From assembly GCF_900107045.1 (NCBI RefSeq), contig NZ_FNON01000001.1, positions 558,001 through 622,000 of the forward strand: a stretch of 64,000 nucleotides of DNA, given 5' to 3'. Below are positions 1 through 7,566 of this stretch, piece by piece. The notes below the pieces were generated by a model. That model had not been told where the DNA came from and did no database searches. It worked only from the letters and a program-made list of their open reading frames with translations. Made by a program: the position numbers and the translations under genes. The DNA is from Amycolatopsis xylanica. Its GTDB lineage: Bacteria > Actinomycetota > Actinomycetes > Mycobacteriales > Pseudonocardiaceae. Each line of letters starts with the position of its first letter. The first letter of the stretch is position 1.

Positions 1-116
1 TGGCCGGCTCGATCGCGCTGGTGTCCGCGGTGCTGACGTTGTTCCTGCGCCAGCCCGGCAGGCCGAGGCCGAAGCGCGAGCCCGTGCCCCGGTTCCGGCC
101 GGCGCCCACCGGCTAG
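1..116 (+). CDS. C-terminal end of a membrane protein, probably a transporter (5' truncated)
   Basis: Only the last 37 codons are inside the window (reading from base 3, stop TAG 114-116). The visible piece begins with a hydrophobic stretch (residues AGSIALVSAVLTLFL), followed by a basic, proline-rich cytoplasmic-looking tail ending PAPTG. This is the usual shape of the last transmembrane helix and tail of an MFS-type transporter. The hairpin at 174-210 would end its transcript. It lies next to a glyoxylate/formate operon, so an organic-acid carrier is possible, but that is inference; the family cannot be fixed from so little sequence. Confidence 0.45.
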   Translation, partial: AGSIALVSAVLTLFLRQPGRPRPKREPVPRFRPAPTG

Positions 117-173
117 CTCCTCGGGGATGCCGCCCGCTGAATGGGCACGCCCTATTCGCACTCGCCAGGCTGC

Positions 174-210
174 GCTCTGGGTGACAAGGGCGGCCCTTGT
201 CACCCAGAGC
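174..210. terminator. Perfect 17-bp hairpin terminator
   Basis: Arms GCTCTGGGTGACAAGGG and its exact complement are separated by a 3-nt loop (CGG). It sits between the upstream transporter-like gene and the convergent GntR gene, so it probably serves as a bidirectional terminator. A second partial copy of the AAGGG/CCTTGTCAC motif follows directly (about 215-230). Confidence 0.7.
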
Positions 211-324
211 GTCGCAAGGGGGTCCTTGTCACGTGCCGCGCGGGTGCGTCGAGCGAGTGGTCGGAGCCGGCCGAAACACTCACGACGCCACGTTTGGTTT
301 CCGACCACTAGATCTCGAGCGGTG

Positions 325-1053
325 CTAGTCGTTCTCGGGCCGGTTCAGGTAGACCTGCCGGGTCTGCTCGGTGTGCGCGGACATGATCTCCTCGGCACGC
401 TTCGCGTCCTTGGCCGTGATGGCCTCGATCAGCATCGCGTGCTGCGCCCACGCTTCGCCGCCGCGCGGGCGCGCGATCGCCGTGTAGTACCAGCGGACCC
501 GGCGGTCGACCTGGCCGATCAGCTCCGCGAGCACCTTGTTGCCGGACAGTTCGGTGATGAAGGCGTGAAACGACGCGTTGGCCGCGACCAGGCGTTCGAC
601 ATCCTGGTCGCCCAACGCGTCGACACCTGCCTGATGCAGTTCCCACAGCCGTTCGATGTCCTCGGCCGTGGCGTGCTCCGCGGCCAGCCGCGCGGAGTGC
701 GCCTCGAGGACACCTCGGACGCTGAACAGCTGGTCCGCCTCTTCGTCGGTGGGCAGGTGCACGAAGGCGCCCTGCGCGGGCCGGAGGTCGACCCAGCCCT
801 CGGTCTGCAGGCGCTGCAACGCTTCCCGCACCGGCTGCCTGCTCACCCCGAGGTATTCGGCGAGGTCCGCCTCGACGAGATGCTGACCCGGCTGCAGCGT
901 CCGGTTGATGATCAGCTCGGCGAGCGCCTCGTACACGGCCTGCCGCAACGGCGCAGGCCGCTCGACGCGCCGGGCCGCCGCTCCGCTCAACGACCCCTTG
1001 GTCTTCCGGCCGGTCGGTCCGCGCTCGGGCAAGGGGGAGGTGGCTTCGGTCAT
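325..1053 (-). CDS. GntR-family (FadR/FCD subfamily) transcriptional regulator
   Basis: A 242-aa DNA-binding repressor or activator. An N-terminal winged helix (about residues 30-95, including SRQPVREALQRLQTEGWV) is followed by an all-helical FCD ligand-binding domain. The FCD domain keeps conserved His residues (in ASFHAFI, QHAMLIEAI and SAHTEQTR) that normally bind a metal and help bind carboxylate ligands. I chose ATG 1053; an in-frame ATG at 1101 would add 16 residues without family support and would run through the operator-like palindrome. It is divergent from the fdh/glyoxylate operon across the repeat tract, and near-identical GTATGCAA boxes lie before both units, so it is the likely regulator of that operon, with a small organic acid as ligand (inference). 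Confidence 0.88.
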   Translation of the reverse strand: MTEATSPLPERGPTGRKTKGSLSGAAARRVERPAPLRQAVYEALAELIINRTLQPGQHLVEADLAEYLGVSRQPVREALQRLQTEGWVDLRPAQGAFVHLPTDEEADQLFSVRGVLEAHSARLAAEHATAEDIERLWELHQAGVDALGDQDVERLVAANASFHAFITELSGNKVLAELIGQVDRRVRWYYTAIARPRGGEAWAQHAMLIEAITAKDAKRAEEIMSAHTEQTRQVYLNRPEND

Positions 1054-1060
1054 GTGATCA

Positions 1061-1085
1061 GCATACAGGTTTTGGTATGCAAAAT
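1061..1085. promoter_or_regulatory. Palindromic operator candidate upstream of the GntR gene
   Basis: Two overlapping inverted repeats are visible: GCATAC-8 nt-GTATGC (1061-1080), and TTTTG-5 nt-CAAAA centred on GTATG. Sites centred on GTAT/ATAC are typical of FadR-subfamily GntR proteins. The site lies just upstream of the regulator's ATG, as expected for autoregulation, and the box GTATGCAA (1075-1082) recurs at 2085-2092 before the operon. Confidence 0.55.
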
Positions 1086-1137
1086 CCCAAACCTCGATCA
1101 AGCGGGTCCGAGCGTGATAGCCACGACCGGCGCTTCA

Positions 1138-1562
1138 GGCGCGCTTGCCGACCATTGAGGTCCGCGTTCCGACCGCCCGGGTCCGCGCGCCGACCGTTGA
1201 GGGTCCGCGTTCTGGCCGCCAAGGTCCGCGCGCCGACCGGTTCAGGCATGCGCTCTGTGCGCTCAGGGACGCGTCCGCACTGCTCAGGTACGCGTTGCGG
1301 GCTTTTCGGGTACCCGTCCGGACTGTTCGGTAGGCGCTCGGACTATTCGGGTAAGCGTCCGCGCTGCTCAGGTACGCGCTCGGACTGGTTGGGTACGCGT
1401 CCGGTCTGCTCGGGTACGCGTCCGGTCTGCTCGGGTGCGCGCTCGGACTGTTCGGATATGCGTCCGGACTGCGTGGGTGCGCGTTCCAACCGTTTGGGCG
1501 TGTGCGCCGACTCTTCGGGTGCGTGTGATGGCTGCCTGAGTGCGTGCCCGACTTGCTGGGCG
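1138..1562 (+). repeat. Degenerate 21-bp tandem repeat block A (about 20 units)
   Basis: Units run head to tail with a 21-bp period and a consensus close to CGCGTCCGGACTGTTCGGGT plus A. The best pair, around 1396-1437, is almost identical; the outer units are degenerate. Because 21 is divisible by three, every frame shows a heptapeptide-like pattern and stays open for long stretches, but there is no credible start, ribosome site or conserved protein. Block B (1718-2040) carries the same unit in inverted orientation. No gene is supported in 1054-2115. Confidence 0.75.
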
Positions 1563-1717
1563 CGTGGCCCGATTTCCTTTGCGGGCAGGAAAAGGTGGCA
1601 CGCGGGGAAAGGTTGCCCGCGGGTCGTGAGTGTTTCGTGACGGTCGGGGCTGTCCACGAGGCTCGCGAGTTGGCGCAGGTGTGCGGGGGAGGGGGGCGGG
1701 GCGCGCGTCTCGGAAGG

Positions 1718-2040
1718 GGCGAGATGCGTGTTCGGCGGGGCGGGACGCGTACCTGGGGAGTCGGCACACGTGCCTGAACGGTCGGCGCGCGGACTCGGCA
1801 CGCTCCGCGAACTCGGCACACTCCGCGGGCTCGGCACGCTCCGCGGGCTCGGCACGCTCCGCGGACGACGGGGGCGGCCCGCGTGTCTTAACGGTCAGAA
1901 CGCGTACCCGAGCGGTCGGCGCGTGCGTGCCTGAGGAGTTGGCGCACGTGCCTGAAGGGTTCGAGCGCGTGTCTGAACGGTTAGAACGCGTGTGTCTGAG
2001 CGGTCGGGACGCGTGCCTGGAGAGCCGGGAGGCGGGCGGG
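1718..2040 (-). repeat. Degenerate 21-bp repeat block B, inverted relative to block A
   Basis: Units such as GAGCGCGTGTCTGAACGGTTA repeat with a 21-bp period. Read on the minus strand they resemble the units of block A (both contain CCGTTCAG followed by an ACGCG-type core). The block is interrupted at 1794-1865 by four copies of an 18-bp unit. It ends about 40 bp before the GTATGCAA box of the downstream operon. Confidence 0.65.
1794..1865 (+). repeat. Four tandem 18-bp repeats
   Basis: Four consecutive copies of CTCGGCACGCTCCGCGGG; copies differ at one or two bases. They are embedded in the 21-bp block B and look like a secondary expansion. No coding function is apparent. Confidence 0.8.
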
Positions 2041-2079
2041 ATAGGCCGGGTGGGGCCTGGCCAAGGGCAGGTCTACAGG

Positions 2080-2092
2080 ATACTGTATGCAA
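2080..2092. promoter_or_regulatory. Operator-like box before the glyoxylate/formate operon
   Basis: The palindrome ATAC-T-GTAT is followed by GCAA, giving the box GTATGCAA (2085-2092) that also occurs upstream of the GntR gene (1075-1082). It lies 23 bp before the first ATG of the operon, a position suited to repression by the divergent GntR protein (inference). Confidence 0.45.
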
Positions 2093-2115
2093 TCACGACG
2101 GAAGCGAGGTTCGTG

Positions 2116-3093
2116 ATGAAGGTGGCCGTTCTCGGAGCCGGAGCCATTGGGGCGTACGTCGGGGCCGCGCTGTGCCGGGCCGACGTCGAGGTGCATCTGA
2201 TCGCCAGGGGACCGCATCTGGCGGCCATGCGCCGGGACGGGGTGCGGGTGCTGAGTCCCCGCGGGGACTTCACGGCCGCGCCGCAGGTCACCGATGACCC
2301 GGCCGAGGTGGGTGAGGCCGACTACGTGTTCCTCGGCCTGAAGGCGCATTCGTACGCGACGGCCGGGCCGCTGCTCAAGCCGTTGCTGGGGGCGGACACC
2401 GCGGTCGTGGCCGCGCAGAACGGGATCCCGTGGTGGTACTTCCACGGGCTCAAAGGACATCAGCTCGAAGGCACGCGCATCGAAGCCGTCGACCCCGGCG
2501 GGTCCGTCAGTGAGGTGCTCGACGTCGAACGGGCTATTGGGTGCGTCGTCTACTGCTCGACCGTGATCGAGCGGCCTGGCGTGATCCGGCATCTCGAAGG
2601 GACGCGGTTTTCGCTGGGGGAGCCGGAAGGCGGCATCTCGGAACGGTGCGTGAGGCTCAGCGAGGCGATGATCGCGGGTGGGCTCAAGGCGCCGGTCGAG
2701 CCGAATCTGCGGGACGACATCTGGATCAAGCTGATGGGCAACGTCGCGTTCAACCCGCTCAGCGCGCTGACCCGGGCGACCATGGCCCAGATCTGCGAGC
2801 ACGACGACACCCGCGAACTGGTCGCCACGATGATGACCGAGGCCATCGAGATCGCCCGCGCGACCGGGTGCGAACCGCGGATCTCCGTCGAGAAGCGGAT
2901 CGACGGCGCGCATCGCGTCGGTCATCACAAGACGTCGATGCTGCAGGACCTCGAGGCGGGCAAGTCGCTGGAGATCGACGCGATCATCGGCGCCGTCGTC
3001 GAGCTGGCCGAGCTGACCGGGGTCGGCGCGCCCGCGCTCAAACACGTGCACGCGGCCGTCGGCCTGCTGAACCGGATCGGAGCGAACGCATGA
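2116..3093 (+). CDS. 2-dehydropantoate 2-reductase family protein (ApbA/PanE-like)
   Basis: A 325-aa NADPH-dependent 2-oxoacid reductase family member. The N-terminal Rossmann motif GAGAIGAYVG (about residues 7-16) is followed by the C-terminal helical domain with the family signature IKLMGNVAFNPLSALT, which contains the catalytic Lys and an Asn. ATG 2116 follows the purine-rich GAAGCGAGG. The gene is the first of a tightly coupled operon; its stop overlaps the next start (ATGA). PanE makes pantoate, but genes of this family often sit in catabolic operons and reduce other 2-keto acids. Here, with glyoxylate and tartronate-semialdehyde genes, reduction of a C2-C4 keto acid is plausible, so I do not assign panE. 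Confidence 0.85.
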   Translation: MKVAVLGAGAIGAYVGAALCRADVEVHLIARGPHLAAMRRDGVRVLSPRGDFTAAPQVTDDPAEVGEADYVFLGLKAHSYATAGPLLKPLLGADTAVVAAQNGIPWWYFHGLKGHQLEGTRIEAVDPGGSVSEVLDVERAIGCVVYCSTVIERPGVIRHLEGTRFSLGEPEGGISERCVRLSEAMIAGGLKAPVEPNLRDDIWIKLMGNVAFNPLSALTRATMAQICEHDDTRELVATMMTEAIEIARATGCEPRISVEKRIDGAHRVGHHKTSMLQDLEAGKSLEIDAIIGAVVELAELTGVGAPALKHVHAAVGLLNRIGANA

Positions 3094-4997
3094 AGCGCAA
3101 GGAAAAGACCCCGTACGTGCGGCTCACCGAACCGCTGGTCCGCGACTCCGGAGTGCTCCGCCCGGCGACCTGGGACGAAGCGCTCGACCGGGCCGCCGAG
3201 GGGTTCCGCAAGACACTCGACAACCCTGAAACCTTTGGCATGTTCTCGTGTGCCAGGGCGACCAACGAGATGAACTACGTGGCGCAGAAGTTCACGCGCT
3301 CGGTGATCGGCACCAACAACGTCGACTCGTGCAACCGCACCTGCCATGCGCCGAGTGTCGCGGGCCTGGCGAAGGTGTTCGACAGTGGCGGCGGGACCTC
3401 GTCGTATCAGGAGATCGAAGACGCCGACGTGATCGTCCTGTGGGGATCGAACGCGCGTGAGGCGCACCCGATCTTCTTCCAGCACGTGCTCAAGGCCGTC
3501 CACAAGGGAGCGAAACTCTTCGTGGTCGACCCGCGCCAGACGAGCACGGCCAAGTGGGGACACCGGTGGCTGCGGCTCAACGTCGGCACCGACATCCCGC
3601 TCGCGCACGCCATCGCCCGCGAGATCATCCACGCCGGACTGACCAACACCGGCTTCATCGAGCGCGCCACCGAGGGGTACGCCGAGTTCGCCGCGTCGGT
3701 CGAGCCGTGGACACTGGAAGCCGCCGAGCAGGAGACGGGCGTGCCCGCCGAGCTCATCCGCGAACTCGCGCACGCCTACGCCCGCGCCGATCGCGGGCAG
3801 CTGTCGTGGACGCTCGGCATCACCGAGCACCACAACGGCACCGACAACGTGCTGTCGCTGATCAACCTGTCGCTCTTGGCCGGGCAGGTCGGCCGGTACG
3901 GCGCGGGCCTGAACCCCTTGCGTGGCCAGAACAACGTCCAGGGCGGCGGCGACATGGGCGCCATCCCGGACCGGCTGCCCGGCTTCCAGAACATCCTGGA
4001 CGCCGGCGTCCGCGCGAAGTTCGACGCCGCCTGGGGTTCGCACATTCCCCCGCACAAGGGGCTCAACCTCACGCAGATGCTCGACGCGATGGAACGGGGC
4101 GCGCTGACCTGCGTGTACATCATCGGCGAGAATCCCGTGCAGTCCGAAGCGGACTGTGAACACACGATCAAGCGGTTGTCCAATATCGACCATTTGGTCG
4201 TGCAGGACATCTTCCTGACCAAGACCGCGCAGCTGGCCGACGTCGTGCTGCCCGCCTCCGCGGCCTGGTGCGAGTCGGACGGCACGTTCACCAACAGCGA
4301 GCGCCGGGTGCAACGCGTCCGCAAGGCACTCGAACCGCCCGAGGGCGCGCGCGACGACATCCAGCTGCTGTGCGAACTCGCGCGCCGGCTCGGCCACGAC
4401 TGGCATTACGACAGCGGAGAACAGGTGTGGGACGAACTCCGCACGTTGTCGCCGATGCACGCCGGGATGAGCTATCGGCGGCTCGAGGAACTCGGTGGCA
4501 TCCAATGGCCGTGCTACCACGAAGACCGGCTCGAACCCACCTTCCTGCACGGACGGCTGTGGGAGGAGGACCCGGTGAAACGCGGGCGCCCCGCGCCGTT
4601 CAGCGTGATCGAGCACAGCCCGCCGGTCGACCTGCTCAGCGAGGAGTTCCCGATCCGGCTCACCACCGGGCGCAGGCTGGACTCCTACAACACCGGCGTC
4701 CAGTCCGGCGGCTTCTCGTCGCCGCTGCGCAAAGGCGAGACGCTCGACCTCTGCGAGCAGGACGCCGTCGCTTTGGGTGTCCGTGAGGACGAAATGGTCC
4801 AGATCTCGTCTCGGCGGGGCGCGATCGTCGCTCCGGTGCGGATCGACGAAGGCCTGCGGCCGGGGCTGGCGTTCATGACCCTCCACTTCCCCGACGAGAT
4901 CGACGTCAACGTGATCACCATCGAGGCCACCTGCCCGGTCGCGGGCACCGCCGAATACAAGGCCGCCGCCATCCGCGTCGACAAGCTGCCCGTGTAG
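3090..4997 (+). CDS. fdhA: Formate dehydrogenase alpha subunit, molybdopterin (catalytic) part lacking the N-terminal Fe-S region
   Basis: A 635-aa Mo-bisPGD oxidoreductase of the formate dehydrogenase type. GTNNVDSCNRTCHAPSV carries the active-site Cys (C85, where E. coli FdhF has selenocysteine) followed by the conserved His86. GITEHHNGTDN and NPLRGQNNVQGGGDMG are the next family blocks, and the C-terminal molydopterin dinucleotide-binding domain includes LTTGRRLDSYNT. Canonical alpha chains begin with a CxxCxxxC-x27-C [4Fe-4S] segment and ferredoxin-like domains; none is present here. Exactly that missing part is encoded separately at 6706-7566, and this protein begins at the point where the other ends. 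The start ATG overlaps the preceding stop (ATGA). It should oxidise formate to CO2, passing electrons via the Fe-S chain to the flavin subunit. Confidence 0.9.
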   Translation: MKRKEKTPYVRLTEPLVRDSGVLRPATWDEALDRAAEGFRKTLDNPETFGMFSCARATNEMNYVAQKFTRSVIGTNNVDSCNRTCHAPSVAGLAKVFDSGGGTSSYQEIEDADVIVLWGSNAREAHPIFFQHVLKAVHKGAKLFVVDPRQTSTAKWGHRWLRLNVGTDIPLAHAIAREIIHAGLTNTGFIERATEGYAEFAASVEPWTLEAAEQETGVPAELIRELAHAYARADRGQLSWTLGITEHHNGTDNVLSLINLSLLAGQVGRYGAGLNPLRGQNNVQGGGDMGAIPDRLPGFQNILDAGVRAKFDAAWGSHIPPHKGLNLTQMLDAMERGALTCVYIIGENPVQSEADCEHTIKRLSNIDHLVVQDIFLTKTAQLADVVLPASAAWCESDGTFTNSERRVQRVRKALEPPEGARDDIQLLCELARRLGHDWHYDSGEQVWDELRTLSPMHAGMSYRRLEELGGIQWPCYHEDRLEPTFLHGRLWEEDPVKRGRPAPFSVIEHSPPVDLLSEEFPIRLTTGRRLDSYNTGVQSGGFSSPLRKGETLDLCEQDAVALGVREDEMVQISSRRGAIVAPVRIDEGLRPGLAFMTLHFPDEIDVNVITIEATCPVAGTAEYKAAAIRVDKLPV

Positions 4998-5008
4998 AGG
5001 GAGTCCGA

Positions 5009-6709
5009 GTGGACCTGCATTTCCTGAACTTCGGCCCGACCGAGGCCGAACGGTCGGCGGTCGACGGCCTCCCGCCGGGCCGTGACCAGCTGCTGCCCGC
5101 GCTGCACGCGGTCAACGACCGGATCGGCTGGATCAGCCAGGGCGCGCTGAACCACATCTGCCAGAAGCTCGAGATCCCGCCCGCCGACGCGTACGGCGTG
5201 GCGAGCTTCTACTCGCTGTTCTCGCTGACGGAACGTCCGCCTCGGATCGTGCGCGTCTGCACGGACCTCGCCTGCCAGGTCAACGGGGCAGAGCAGGTGT
5301 ATAACGCCCTAGACGGCGTGGCGATAGAGCGCAGCCCGTGTCTCGGTGTCTGTGAGCGGGCGCCTGCGGCGCTGGCTTTCGAGGCGGGGGACCCGCCGGT
5401 CGAACGGCTGATCGCGCCCGCGACCGCCGAGAAGATCACCGAGATGTCCGAAGTGGACGAACCGCCGAAGATCCGGCAGCGCGAAGGTTTGCGGCTACTG
5501 CGGAGGATCGGTGTTGTCGATCCCGAGAGCCTGGACGACTACCGGGCGACCGGGGGCTACACGGCGTTGCGCACCGCGTTGCTGCTCGGCCCGGCCGGGG
5601 TGATCCGCGAGGTGACCGACTCGGGGCTGATGGGACGCGGTGGCGCGGCCTTCCCGACCGGCCGCAAATGGGACGCGACCGCGCGCCAGCCCGTCTCGCC
5701 GCACTATCTCGTGTGCAACGCCGACGAGAGCGAACCCGGCACCTTCAAGGACCGGGTGCTGATCGAGGGTGACCCGTTCGCGCTGATCGAGTCGATGACC
5801 ATCGCGGCGTTCGCGACCGGCGCGAGCAAGGGCTACATCTACCTGCGTGGCGAGTATCCGCGCGCGTTCCGGCTGCTGCGCGGCGCGATCGAGAAGGCGC
5901 GCGAGTTCGGCTATCTCGGTACGGACATCATGGGCCACACCGGTTTCCGGTTCGACATCGAGATCCGCCGCGGCGCGGGCGCGTACATCTGCGGTGAGGA
6001 GACCGCGATCTTCAACTCGATCGAGGGCTACCGCGGCGAGCCGCGCACGAAGCCGCCGTTCCCCGTCGAGAAGGGGCTGTTTGGCAAGCCGACCGTCGTG
6101 AACAACGTCGAGACGCTGGTCAACGTGCCGCTGATCCTCACAGAGGGCTGCGAAGCCTACCGGCGGATCGGCACCGAGCGGTCGACCGGCACGAAACTGT
6201 TCTGCCTGTCCGGGAACGTTCGCGAGCCCGGCGTGTACGAGGTGCCGTTCGGCGTCACGCTGGGGGAGCTGCTCGACCTCGCCGGCGGCGTGCCGGGTGA
6301 ACTGAAGGCGGTACTGCTCGGCGGAGCGGCGGGTGGGTTCGTCCGGCCCGACGAGCTGGACCTGCGCCTGACCATGGAAGACGCCCGCGAGGCGGGCACC
6401 ACGCTCGGGTCCGGGGTCGTGCTCGCGCTCGACGATCAGGCCGATGTCGGCGCGTTCTTGCTGCGTATCGCCGCGTTCTTCCGTGACGAGTCATGCGGGC
6501 AGTGCGTGCCCTGCCGCATCGGCACCGTCCGGCAGGAGGAGGCGTTGCACCGGATCGTCGGCGGCCGCAGGCTCGGCGACGACCTGACGGTGTTGCGTGA
6601 TGTCGGCCAGGTGATGCGGGATTCCTCGATCTGCGGGCTGGGCCAGACCGCGTGGAACGCCATCGAGTCGGCCATCGACCGGCTCGGCCTGCTGAAGGAG
6701 AAGCCATGA
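5009..6709 (+). CDS. fdhB: NAD-dependent formate dehydrogenase beta subunit (NuoE-NuoF fusion)
   Basis: A 566-aa diaphorase subunit. Residues about 25-150 are a NuoE-like thioredoxin-fold domain with [2Fe-2S] ligands C84, C89, C111 and C115 (VCTDLAC and SPCLGVC). The remainder is NuoF-like: the FMN/NADH site GRGGAAFPTGRKW, CNADESEPGTFKDR, GAGAYICGEETAIF, an SLBB segment, and the [4Fe-4S] motif ESCGQCVPCRIG with a later Cys in SSICGLGQ. GTG 5009 follows AGAGGGA with good spacing. It should take electrons from the formate site and reduce NAD+. It lies between the two parts of the split alpha chain and overlaps the next gene by 4 bp. Confidence 0.93.
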   Translation: MDLHFLNFGPTEAERSAVDGLPPGRDQLLPALHAVNDRIGWISQGALNHICQKLEIPPADAYGVASFYSLFSLTERPPRIVRVCTDLACQVNGAEQVYNALDGVAIERSPCLGVCERAPAALAFEAGDPPVERLIAPATAEKITEMSEVDEPPKIRQREGLRLLRRIGVVDPESLDDYRATGGYTALRTALLLGPAGVIREVTDSGLMGRGGAAFPTGRKWDATARQPVSPHYLVCNADESEPGTFKDRVLIEGDPFALIESMTIAAFATGASKGYIYLRGEYPRAFRLLRGAIEKAREFGYLGTDIMGHTGFRFDIEIRRGAGAYICGEETAIFNSIEGYRGEPRTKPPFPVEKGLFGKPTVVNNVETLVNVPLILTEGCEAYRRIGTERSTGTKLFCLSGNVREPGVYEVPFGVTLGELLDLAGGVPGELKAVLLGGAAGGFVRPDELDLRLTMEDAREAGTTLGSGVVLALDDQADVGAFLLRIAAFFRDESCGQCVPCRIGTVRQEEALHRIVGGRRLGDDLTVLRDVGQVMRDSSICGLGQTAWNAIESAIDRLGLLKEKP

Positions 6710-7566
6710 GTGTCGACATCGGACTGCCGCGCAGGCTCGTCGAGTGCACTGTGGATGGTGAACCGGTCCGGGTGCCCGAGGGCGCGACGATTTTGGACGC
6801 CTGCGACGGAATCCCGACGCTGTGCTACGGCGACACGCTGGAGCCCGCGAACGCGTGCCGGGTCTGCATGGTCGAGGTCGAGGGTTCGCGCACACTCGTG
6901 CCGTCCTGCTCGCGCAAGGTCGAACCGGGCATGGTGGTGCGCACCGACACCGAACGCACCCGGCACAGCCGCAAGCTCGTGCTGGAACTGCTCGGCTCGG
7001 CGACCGATCTGTCCACCACGCCGCAGGTCGATCAGTGGATGACCGAAACAGGCGCCGACCCCACCCGGTTCGGGCCGGACGCGGCGACCGTCCAGCAGCC
7101 GGTCAAGATCGACAATGAGCTTTATGTGCGTGACTACTCGAAATGCATCCTCTGCTACAAGTGCGTCGACGCGTGCGGTGAGCAGTGGCAGAACAGTTTC
7201 GCCATCACGATGGCCGGACGCGGGTTCGGCGCGCACATCTCCACCGAGTTCGCGAACCCGCTCCCCGAGAGCGCGTGTGTCTACTGTGGAAACTGCGTCG
7301 AGGTCTGCCCGACCGGCGCGCTGAGTTTCAAGGCGGAGCACGACAAACGCGTCGACGGCAGCTGGGACGAGGACAGGCAGACCCGGACGACCACGGTCTG
7401 CACCTTCTGCGGGGTCGGCTGCAACCTCACCCTGCACGTCCAGGACAACGAGATCGTCAAGGTCACGTCGCCGCACGAAAGCTCGGTGACGCACGGGAAC
7501 CTGTGCATCAAGGGCCGGTTCGGCTGGCAGCACGTGCAGAACAAGCCGGAGGTGCCTCGTGGATGA
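6706..7566 (+). CDS. Formate dehydrogenase alpha subunit, iron-sulfur (N-terminal) part
   Basis: A 286-aa protein holding all the Fe-S domains absent from the 3090-4997 product. A NuoG-like [2Fe-2S] domain has C40, C51, C54 and C68. Two [4Fe-4S] ferredoxin motifs follow (C147/150/153/157 and C191/194/197/201). The C-terminal [4Fe-4S] segment of molybdopterin oxidoreductases has C232, C235, C239 and C267. The His-Cys cluster segment found between the first two domains in NuoG and some FdsA proteins is not seen. The protein stops just after GRFGWQHV, where a canonical alpha chain would enter the Mo domain. The start ATG overlaps the fdhB stop and is preceded by GAAGGAG; the next gene overlaps by 8 bp. 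It should form one electron chain with the other two subunits. Confidence 0.9.
   Translation: MSVDIGLPRRLVECTVDGEPVRVPEGATILDACDGIPTLCYGDTLEPANACRVCMVEVEGSRTLVPSCSRKVEPGMVVRTDTERTRHSRKLVLELLGSATDLSTTPQVDQWMTETGADPTRFGPDAATVQQPVKIDNELYVRDYSKCILCYKCVDACGEQWQNSFAITMAGRGFGAHISTEFANPLPESACVYCGNCVEVCPTGALSFKAEHDKRVDGSWDEDRQTRTTTVCTFCGVGCNLTLHVQDNEIVKVTSPHESSVTHGNLCIKGRFGWQHVQNKPEVPRG

Noticed and set aside
1077..2092. Long open frames on both strands across the 21-bp repeats, with a heptapeptide-like pattern
   Set aside because: The pattern follows from a repeat length divisible by three in GC-rich DNA. The frames overlap each other in several phases, lack ribosome sites and resemble no protein.
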